A program made the position numbers and the translations under genes. From an uncultured Erysipelotrichaceae bacterium (GTDB taxonomy: Bacteria > Bacillota_I > Bacilli_A > RF39 > UBA660), in NCBI GenBank assembly GCA_902797995.1, contig CADBUX010000004.1:1-52083 (forward strand): a DNA stretch of 52,083 bases. Reading direction: 5' to 3'. A model generated the notes under the pieces. The model worked only from the letters and a program-made list of their open reading frames with translations. It was not told the DNA's origin and made no database searches. Numbering within the stretch: the stretch's first letter is position 1; each line of letters starts with the position of its first letter. Below are positions 45,149 to 52,083 of the stretch, piece after piece.

Positions 45149-46777
45149 TTATTTTATTTCAACAATATCATTTCCAAAAACACTTTGAGCAGTTTTCAGA
45201 GCCTCTGGAATATCTCCAGTAGATTTCTCATCTATTATAACATTATTTTTAAAACTATGTTCAATATAATTATACTTTTTTCCTTCTTTAATATCAGAAA
45301 CATATTTATCTTTTAGTTTATGCCATTCATCTGTTAAAATAAAAACAATATTATAAGATCTTCCCATAACCAAATTAAATAAAAGTTCAAGTTTAGTAAT
45401 ATTTCTATTACCATTATCAACAATAGAATCATAATCTGCAGAAATTATAACATCCTTTTCACCAACAACCTCCACTGTAGAATCTAAAAAATAAGAGACA
45501 AGAGAAGAAAACTCCTTGTTATGAACATAATCATAAAACCCTTTCCACTTATTAACAATTTCACTTTTCAAATCTTTATTAGCTAATGCAAAAGCATTAT
45601 TTATAATAATATCAAAGTCTTTACGTCTGTTTTTAAACGTTTGTTCATTTTTTAAAACTTTTTCTTCAGACTTATTAACATTTCTTAATTCTTCATTATT
45701 CTCTAAAATTATTTCCCGGGAAATAATTTTAGTATCATTTTTTACTTTCGAATCATCAGATATAGATTTTATAATCTTAAACATCTCAATTTCAAAAAAC
45801 AACATCTGATTAAAAGAATTTCTAAGACCATTAAATATATTACTAACACCATTAACAATCTTTATAAAATCATCAGAAGACAAAGAAATACTATTATCCA
45901 CGCTTAAACTACGAAGATAAGTAAGCAACTGTTCAGTAATAAGTTCTATACTTTTTCCATGATTTACCAATCTTTCTACAGAATCAAAAACACTTTTAGT
46001 ATTACAATTGCAAATATCAACAAAAAGCTCAGAAATAATATTATTATCAACAAGTCCCACAACATCATAAAACAATTGCTTATTTATAACATTAGAATAA
46101 GATAACAATTTATCTAAAAGACCTATTGAATCTCTCATTCCCCCATTACAATAAGAAGCAATAAGTTTCAAAACGTCTTCATCAGCATCAATATTCTCCT
46201 TAGTACAAATATTAGATAAACAATCAACAATATCATCAACACTAATACGCTTAAAATCATAACATTGGCATCTAGAAATTATAGTTTCAGGCACCTTATT
46301 TATTTCAGTAGTAGCTAAAATAAATATTACATGCTTTGGAGGTTCCTCCAAAGTCTTAAGCAAAGCATTAAAAGCACTTGTAGATAACATATGTACTTCA
46401 TCAATAATATATACTTTATATTTAGAAACACTAGGCATCAAAACAACACTATCACGAATAGATCTAATTTCATCAACCCCATTATTTGAAGCAGCGTCTA
46501 TTTCAATAATATCAGGATTACTTCTATCATTTATAAGTTTACAACTATCACATTCATCACAAGGATCAAAACCATTCAATTGAAAACAATTAACAATCTT
46601 AGCAAGCAACTTAGCAACAGTAGTTTTTCCAGTACCTCTAGGACCAGAAAATAAATACGCATGCATAAATCTATTATTAGTAATAGAGTTTTTAACAATT
46701 TTAACAACATACTTTTGGCCATAAATTTCGTCTAGCTTTTTAGGGCGATATTTACGATATAAAGCAACATATTCCAT
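45149..46777 (-). CDS. dnaX: DNA polymerase III subunits gamma/tau
   Basis: A 542-residue clamp-loader ATPase. It has YRKYRPKKLDEIYGQ, Walker A FSGPRGTGKTTVAK (near 45-52), four zinc-finger Cys (64, 73, 76, 79), Walker B VYIIDEVHML and EINKVPETIISRCQC with the SRC motif. The C-terminal region after ~370 is the tau extension. A Noc-type palindrome lies in the coding sequence at 45705-45730, encoding KIISREIIL. No slippery site that would produce a short gamma form is obvious. AGGGAG lies ahead of the ATG; an extended -10 promoter is upstream. Confidence 0.95.
   Translation of the reverse strand: MEYVALYRKYRPKKLDEIYGQKYVVKIVKNSITNNRFMHAYLFSGPRGTGKTTVAKLLAKIVNCFQLNGFDPCDECDSCKLINDRSNPDIIEIDAASNNGVDEIRSIRDSVVLMPSVSKYKVYIIDEVHMLSTSAFNALLKTLEEPPKHVIFILATTEINKVPETIISRCQCYDFKRISVDDIVDCLSNICTKENIDADEDVLKLIASYCNGGMRDSIGLLDKLLSYSNVINKQLFYDVVGLVDNNIISELFVDICNCNTKSVFDSVERLVNHGKSIELITEQLLTYLRSLSVDNSISLSSDDFIKIVNGVSNIFNGLRNSFNQMLFFEIEMFKIIKSISDDSKVKNDTKIISREIILENNEELRNVNKSEEKVLKNEQTFKNRRKDFDIIINNAFALANKDLKSEIVNKWKGFYDYVHNKEFSSLVSYFLDSTVEVVGEKDVIISADYDSIVDNGNRNITKLELLFNLVMGRSYNIVFILTDEWHKLKDKYVSDIKEGKKYNYIEHSFKNNVIIDEKSTGDIPEALKTAQSVFGNDIVEIK
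45705..45730. other. Noc-type binding site inside the dnaX gene
   Basis: A perfect 26-bp palindrome centred on CCCGGG contains ATTTCCCGGGAAAT (45711-45724), identical to the Bacillus Noc consensus. It lies in the tau region of dnaX, in a stretch encoding KIISREIIL. Confidence 0.85.
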
Positions 46778-46809
46778 ACCATCACACTCCCTTACAAAAT
46801 ATATAAAAT

Positions 46810-46837
46810 ATTATAACATAACACAAAATTTAAACAA
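46810..46837 (-). promoter_or_regulatory. Extended -10 promoter for the dnaX operon
   Basis: Minus strand TGTTATAAT (46810-46818) with TTGTTT or TTTGTT 16-17 bases upstream, about 30 bases before the dnaX start codon. Confidence 0.55.
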
Positions 46838-46890
46838 AGATTTTAACTATTTTTTATTAAAAAAAATCATAATGCTAAAACAAAAAATAA

Positions 46891-46906
46891 TGTTTCACGT
46901 GAAACA
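46891..46906. other. parS site 1 (ParB-binding palindrome)
   Basis: TGTTTCACGTGAAACA, the canonical parS sequence. It lies in the dnaX-tadA gap. The gap (46778-47251, 474 bases) holds no gene that I can support; it contains this site, two more parS sites, two Noc-type sites and the dnaX promoter. Confidence 0.93.
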
Positions 46907-46962
46907 TCATGAGTAATGGTAAAGAACAAAAAATTTTGCGTTAAAAAACCAAAAAAGTATAT

Positions 46963-46994
46963 TATAAAATTATTTCCCGGGAAATAATTTTATA
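46963..46994. other. Noc-type site 2
   Basis: A perfect 32-bp palindrome containing ATTTCCCGGGAAAT at 46972-46985. Extra symmetry on both sides of the core makes it the longest palindrome in the cluster. Confidence 0.88.
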
Positions 46995-47099
46995 GCAAAA
47001 AAACATATTAACAGTTATTCTTTTATGTAAATAACAAGTAAATAAAATTATAATCAATTAACATGTAAAAAAGTAAAATTCACATGTTTTTAGGGATTA

Positions 47100-47127
47100 A
47101 CACTATGTTTCACGTGAAACATAGTGT
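47100..47127. other. parS site 2
   Basis: TGTTTCACGTGAAACA at 47106-47121, within a perfect 28-bp palindrome. Confidence 0.93.
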
Positions 47128-47158
47128 AATTTTTAAATTATCATTACAAACTCAAATT

Positions 47159-47172
47159 ATTTCCCAGGAAAT
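47159..47172. other. Noc-type site 3, variant
   Basis: ATTTCCCAGGAAAT differs by one base from the consensus core (A replacing the central G); flanks AAATT and AATTT keep the palindrome. Confidence 0.7.
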
Positions 47173-47235
47173 AATTTAGAAACAAATACTTATTAACAAT
47201 TAGTATAAAAAATAAATATATTATAAAAGTATATA

Positions 47236-47251
47236 TGTTTCACGTGGAACA
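47236..47251. other. parS site 3, variant
   Basis: TGTTTCACGTGGAACA; its reverse complement TGTTCCACGTGAAACA is the alternate parS form known in Bacillus. It touches the tadA stop codon at 47252. Confidence 0.88.
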
Positions 47252-47671
47252 TTAAAGATTCCTCAATTCCTTAAAAAAATCAGAAACTAATGAAAAATAT
47301 TTAGTATCACAATCAATTTTAGTGTATTTAACATTAGAAATATTTTTATCTAAGTTTTCAGAATAATTAGAATTCAACAAATAAAAAACATTTTTTATTC
47401 TTGATTCCCCAATTGCAGCATTACACATCTTGCAAGGTTTTAAAGTTACATACATAGTACAATCATCTAAATGCCATGATTTTAATGATTTACAGGCTTC
47501 AATAATACACAAAATTTCGGCATGATAAACAGAAACATTACTAGTATTTTTTTTATTATGAGAAGAAGCAATAATCTCATTATCTTTAACAATAACAGCG
47601 CCAACAGGAACATTACCTTCATTATAAGCAATTTCAGCTTCTTTAATAGCAATATTCATAAAATCATTCAT
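47252..47671 (-). CDS. tadA: tRNA(adenine34) deaminase
   Basis: Zinc deaminase making inosine at the wobble base of tRNA-Arg. The 139-residue product has VPVGAVIVKD, the HAE catalytic site (His50, Glu52) in SVYHAEILCI, and the zinc pair PCKMC with Cys80 and Cys83. The start is the ATG at 47671, preceded by GGAGGT; the frame stays open to 47725 across a parS site, but that part is not coding. It lies between the SRP RNA gene and the dnaX block, as in Bacillus. Confidence 0.93.
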   Translation of the reverse strand: MNDFMNIAIKEAEIAYNEGNVPVGAVIVKDNEIIASSHNKKNTSNVSVYHAEILCIIEACKSLKSWHLDDCTMYVTLKPCKMCNAAIGESRIKNVFYLLNSNYSENLDKNISNVKYTKIDCDTKYFSLVSDFFKELRNL

Positions 47672-47693
47672 AAAATACCTCCATAAGCAATAA

Positions 47694-47709
47694 TGTTTCA
47701 CGTGAAACA
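47694..47709. other. parS site 4
   Basis: TGTTTCACGTGAAACA, just upstream of the tadA Shine-Dalgarno site. The tadA-gyrA gap (47672-48268, 597 bases) holds the SRP RNA gene, four parS sites, two Noc-type sites and the gyrA terminator. Confidence 0.93.
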
Positions 47710-47738
47710 TATATTCAAAACTCAAAAATTCAAAAATT

Positions 47739-47752
47739 ATTTCCCGGGAAAT
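47739..47752. other. Noc-type site 4
   Basis: ATTTCCCGGGAAAT, 44 bp centre-to-centre from parS site 4, flanked by AAATT and AATTT symmetry. Confidence 0.88.
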
Positions 47753-47773
47753 AATTTAATAAAAATAATAAAT

Positions 47774-47852
47774 AAAAAAGTGCACACACATAGAGGATCT
47801 TAAGGCTGCTATTTTCCAATCCTGACCTGGTTCAACCATATGTGTTGCACAT
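47774..47852 (-). ncRNA. ffs: Signal recognition particle RNA, small bacterial type
   Basis: The minus strand contains the SRP core: CCAGGTCAGGATTGG, then AATAGCAGCCTTAAG, which is the Ffh-binding helix 8 with its conserved symmetric loop. The ends GTGCAACACATA and TATGTGTGTGCAC pair to close the hairpin, and a T run at 47774-47779 terminates it. The RNA is short (about 75-80 nt), lacking the Alu domain of Bacillus scRNA. Its location next to tadA and dnaX is conserved. Confidence 0.93.
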
Positions 47853-47856
47853 AAAA

Positions 47857-47885
47857 ATAATATAATAAATAGTAATCAAAGTCAA
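47857..47885 (-). promoter_or_regulatory. Promoter of the SRP RNA gene
   Basis: TTGACT (47880-47885) and TATTAT (47857-47862) with an exact 17-base spacer; the start predicted at about 47850 agrees with the RNA 5' end. Confidence 0.75.
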
Positions 47886-47941
47886 TATATTTTATTTTTA
47901 AAAATTTTAAAAGTATAAAACAAATTAATAATAATTATATA

Positions 47942-47957
47942 TGTTTCACGTGAAACA
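47942..47957. other. parS site 5
   Basis: TGTTTCACGTGAAACA in the gap between the SRP RNA gene and gyrA. Confidence 0.93.
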
Positions 47958-48032
47958 TTAGAAATTGTATTTTTTTGTTTTACTTAGTTATAAAAATAAG
48001 TACTAAATGTATAAACATAACAACATAAATTC

Positions 48033-48062
48033 AAAAAAATATTTCCCGGGAAATATTTTTTT
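48033..48062. other. Noc-type site 5
   Basis: ATTTCCCGGGAAAT at 48041-48054, within a perfect 30-bp palindrome of A- and T-rich flanks. Confidence 0.88.
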
Positions 48063-48099
48063 AATAAAACAAATATAATTAAAACACTAAAAACAAACA

Positions 48100-48115
48100 T
48101 GTTTCACGTGAAACA
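48100..48115. other. parS site 6
   Basis: TGTTTCACGTGAAACA, 60 bp centre-to-centre from Noc-type site 5. Confidence 0.93.
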
Positions 48116-48186
48116 TAATGAAAAACCCAAATAAAATAAGGATTTGCTACATTATATTCACAATCTTAATAAAGAATTTACTTTAG

Positions 48187-48225
48187 TTAAAAAAGTTATT
48201 AACAATAATTAATGTTAGTAACTTT
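48187..48225 (-). terminator. Intrinsic terminator of gyrA
   Basis: Minus-strand arms AAAGTTACTAACA and TGTTAATAACTTT (one mismatch) followed by six T. It lies about 45 bases after the gyrA stop codon, beyond parS site 7. Confidence 0.88.
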
Positions 48226-48247
48226 CATTATTTTTTATTATTAAAAA

Positions 48248-48273
48248 AGTAATGTTTCACGTGAAACATTACT
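48248..48273. other. parS site 7, at the gyrA stop codon
   Basis: TGTTTCACGTGAAACA at 48253-48268, extended to a perfect 26-bp palindrome that includes the gyrA stop codon (48269-48271). Confidence 0.93.
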
Positions 48274-50755
48274 CATTTATAGATTCTTCAACTACAGTTA
48301 ATTCAGAATTATCACTAGTCTCTTGCTGATCATCTTCCGTAGATTTTTCAGCAACAGTAACCGAAGTAACAACTTGGTTTTCTCTTAAATTCATAAGTCT
48401 AACACCTTGTGTATTTCTTCGCAAAGTAGAAATTTTGCTAACATCAAGTCTAATAATAGTACCTTCGTCTGTAGTAATTATTATATCCTCATCCCCAACA
48501 ACAGATTTAAATGTAACAATTAATCCATTCTTTTCAGTAATATTAAGAGCTTTAACACCCTTACCTCCACGATGAGTCAATCTATACTCTTCTACATCAG
48601 TCTTTTTACCATAACCCTTTTCCGTTACAACAAGTATCAACTGAGACTTATTAACAACTTCAGCTCCAACTACAACTGCATCTAACATATCAATACCTTT
48701 AACACCAGAAGCCGACCTGCCCATTATTCTAACTTCGTTTTCATTAAATCTAACCATTCTACCAATATTAGATGCCATGATTACCTCATTATTACCAGTA
48801 GTCTTTTTAACACTAGTTAACATATCACCATCTTTAAGAGTTATAGCAATCTTACCATTTTTACGAATAGAATCAAATTCAGCTACATCAGTTCTCTTAA
48901 CCAAACCATTTCTAGTAAAGAACATCAAATACTTAGCATCTTCTTCATTAGATATTGGAATAATAGTATTAACAAACTCATCCTTCTCTAAAGGTAAGAT
49001 ATTAACAATTGGAACACCTTTAGATTGTCTACTAAATTCAGGTATTTCATATCCTTTAACACGATATACCTTACCAAAATTACTAAAGAATAGTAAATAA
49101 TCATGAGTATCACAAGTTATTAACATTTCAACATAATCTTCATCGTTAGTAGACATCCCCTTAATACCTACACCACCACGGTTTTGACTGCGATAAGTAT
49201 CAGCGACCAAACGTTTGATATATCCTCTTTTTGTCATTGATATTACGCTTGTTTCGTTAGGAATTAAAGACTCATCATCAATATAGTCAATAGCAGTCAT
49301 ATCAATATCAGTACGTCTTTCATCACCATATTTATTTTTAATTTCAAGAAGTTCTTCTTTAATAATACCAAGAACTCTTTCCTCAGAAGCCAAAATAGCC
49401 TTATATTCAGCAATCTTTTCAAGAAGTTCAGCAAGCTCGTTTTCAATCTTTTCTCGTTCTAAACCAGTTAGTCTTCTAAGACGCATTTCTAAAATAGCAT
49501 TTGCTTGTGCTTCAGTAAGACCAAATCTACTCATTAAACCATTACGAGCAACATCATCATCTTGAGCAGCTCTAATAAGCTTAATTACTTCATCTATATT
49601 ATCAAGAGCAATTTTTAATCCTTCCAAAATATGGACTCTCTTTTCAGCTTTATCTAAGTCAAATTTAGTTCTACGAATGATAATTTCTTTTTGAAAATCA
49701 ATATATTTAGAAATAATATCCTTAAGTCCTAGACTCTTAGGAACACCTTGATCAAGCATTAAAAAGTTTATACCATAATTAGTTTGAAATTGCGTATGTT
49801 TGTATAAATTATTTAAAACGACCTGAGGATTTGCATCCCTTTTCAAAGTAATAGTAATTTTAATACCATCTTTTAAATCTGTATGATAATCGGAAATACC
49901 ATCAATAACCTTATTATGTACAAGTTCAGCAACCTTATTCTTAAGTTCAGATGTATTAACACCATAAGGAACTTCATCAATAACAATATAATTTTTGCCA
50001 TTTTTTTCCTCAATAGTAGCCCTACTTCTTATAGTAATAGACCCCCTACCAGTCTCATAAGCCTTACGAATACCACTATTACCAAGAATAATAGCACCAG
50101 TAGGAAAATCAGGACCCTTAACATAATTCATAAGTTCATCCAAAGTAACATCAGGATTATCAATATAAGCAACGCACCCATCAATAACTTCACTCAAATT
50201 ATGTGGCGGAATATTAGTAGCCATACCAACTGCAATACCCATAGTACCATTAACTAAAATATTAGGAAATCTACTTGGTAAAATACTAGGTTCTTGTTCA
50301 GACTCATCAAAGTTTGGTTCAAAATCAACCGTATTCTTATTAATATCACGTAAAAGTTCTAGTGACATTCTAGATAATCTTGATTCAGTATAACGCATTG
50401 CAGCGGCTCCATAACCTTCAATATTACCAAAGTTACCATGTCCATCTACAAGCATATAACGATAATTAAAATCTTGAGCCATTCTAACCATCGCTTCGTA
50501 AATAGAACTATCACCATGAGGATGATATTTTCCCATAACATCCCCAACTATTCTTGCACTCTTCTTATGAGGTTTATCAGGAGTATAACCAGATTCATAC
50601 ATTGAATAAAGAATTCTACGATGAACAGGTTTAAGTCCATCTCTTAAATCAGGAAGAGCACGAGACACTATAACACTCATCGAATATTCTAGGAACGATG
50701 TTTCAATTTCATTTACTATATTGTTTTCTTCTAATCTATCTCTACTATGATCCAT
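48269..50755 (-). CDS. gyrA: DNA gyrase subunit A
   Basis: Cuts and reseals DNA in the gyrase reaction. In 828 residues: winged-helix and tower domains with catalytic Tyr122 in [10 protein letters not shown], the quinolone region [13 protein letters not shown] with Ser83 and Glu87 (the usual drug-sensitive pattern), coiled coil near 370-450, and the C-terminal beta-pinwheel with the GyrA box QNRGGVG, variant of QRRGGKG. An acidic Glu/Asp/Ser-rich tail ends it. It follows gyrB by 11 bp, so one operon. Confidence 0.97.
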   Translation of the reverse strand: MDHSRDRLEENNIVNEIETSFLEYSMSVIVSRALPDLRDGLKPVHRRILYSMYESGYTPDKPHKKSARIVGDVMGKYHPHGDSSIYEAMVRMAQDFNYRYMLVDGHGNFGNIEGYGAAAMRYTESRLSRMSLELLRDINKNTVDFEPNFDESEQEPSILPSRFPNILVNGTMGIAVGMATNIPPHNLSEVIDGCVAYIDNPDVTLDELMNYVKGPDFPTGAIILGNSGIRKAYETGRGSITIRSRATIEEKNGKNYIVIDEVPYGVNTSELKNKVAELVHNKVIDGISDYHTDLKDGIKITITLKRDANPQVVLNNLYKHTQFQTNYGINFLMLDQGVPKSLGLKDIISKYIDFQKEIIIRRTKFDLDKAEKRVHILEGLKIALDNIDEVIKLIRAAQDDDVARNGLMSRFGLTEAQANAILEMRLRRLTGLEREKIENELAELLEKIAEYKAILASEERVLGIIKEELLEIKNKYGDERRTDIDMTAIDYIDDESLIPNETSVISMTKRGYIKRLVADTYRSQNRGGVGIKGMSTNDEDYVEMLITCDTHDYLLFFSNFGKVYRVKGYEIPEFSRQSKGVPIVNILPLEKDEFVNTIIPISNEEDAKYLMFFTRNGLVKRTDVAEFDSIRKNGKIAITLKDGDMLTSVKKTTGNNEVIMASNIGRMVRFNENEVRIMGRSASGVKGIDMLDAVVVGAEVVNKSQLILVVTEKGYGKKTDVEEYRLTHRGGKGVKALNITEKNGLIVTFKSVVGDEDIIITTDEGTIIRLDVSKISTLRRNTQGVRLMNLRENQVVTSVTVAEKSTEDDQQETSDNSELTVVEESINE

Positions 50756-50766
50756 TTCTAACCCTC

Positions 50767-52083
<1,317 letters not shown>

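Noticed and set aside
45149-46777. Programmed frameshift in dnaX to make a short gamma subunit
   Set aside because: No convincing slippery heptamer with a downstream stem-loop was found in the expected region.
47060-47088. Inverted repeat AACATGT...ACATGTT between Noc and parS sites
   Set aside because: Short arms with a 15-base spacer in AT-rich DNA; no T run and no other support.
47672-47725. N-terminal extension of tadA across a parS site
   Set aside because: The ATG at 47671 has a perfect ribosome binding site, and homologues start there; the extension encodes the parS palindrome.
48116-48248. Possible replication origin (DnaA boxes) in the gyrA-tadA gap
   Set aside because: I see no TTATNCACA repeats; the AT-rich hairpin there is the gyrA terminator.

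Overview
The window is a strongly AT-rich stretch in which every gene I can support lies on the minus strand. The gene order, read right to left, follows the origin-proximal block of Bacillus: gyrB-gyrA, tadA with the SRP RNA gene, dnaX-ybaB-recR-bofA-holB-ricT, pth, mfd-spoVT, metG-tatD, ksgA-yabG-veg-spoVG, yabP-yabQ-divIC, tilS-ftsH, dusB-lysS, clpC-gltX-cysS-mrnC-rlmB-sigH. This points to a low-GC Bacilli-class Firmicute using the standard code (TGA acts as stop, TGG as Trp). Sporulation-linked genes (sigH, spoVG, spoVT, yabG, yabP, yabQ, bofA) suggest a spore-forming ancestry. The exact lineage cannot be fixed here; an uncultured gut Bacilli lineage is my guess. oriC/dnaA should lie beyond the right edge, so all genes run codirectionally with replication.

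Region by region: 78-6368 holds two unknown genes, sigH, rlmB, mrnC, a zinc metallopeptidase, cysS and gltX. 6407-10292 holds clpC (without ctsR/mcsAB) and a YfcC-type carrier. 10392-17091 is an inserted wall-polymer cluster of four CDP-glycerol glycerophosphotransferase-family genes, one fused to a GT2 glycosyltransferase. 17171-25915 holds lysS with a T-box, dusB, two unknown genes, ftsH, tilS, divIC, yabQ and yabP. 25993-28150 holds spoVG, veg, yabG and ksgA. 28198-32948 is a second insertion, a SipW-type signal peptidase with TasA/camelysin-like substrates and three further membrane proteins. 33128-36479 holds tatD, a 44-codon membrane ORF, metG with a T-box, and spoVT. 36628-42310 holds mfd, an SGNH hydrolase/acyltransferase-3 pair and pth. 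42319-46777 is the ricT-to-dnaX replication/repair block. 46778-52083 holds tadA, the SRP RNA, gyrA and partial gyrB.

The most striking non-coding feature lies between dnaX and gyrA. Seven ParB-type parS palindromes (TGTTTCACGTGAAACA) are interleaved with four Noc-type palindromes (ATTTCCCGGGAAAT), and a fifth Noc-type site sits inside the dnaX coding sequence. This looks like a compact composite centromere plus nucleoid-occlusion nucleation zone next to the origin. Other regulatory structure includes two T-box riboswitches (lysS with a probable AAA specifier, metG with an ATG specifier), a good promoter for the SRP RNA, and many intrinsic terminators whose hairpins contain the stop codon of the gene they end.
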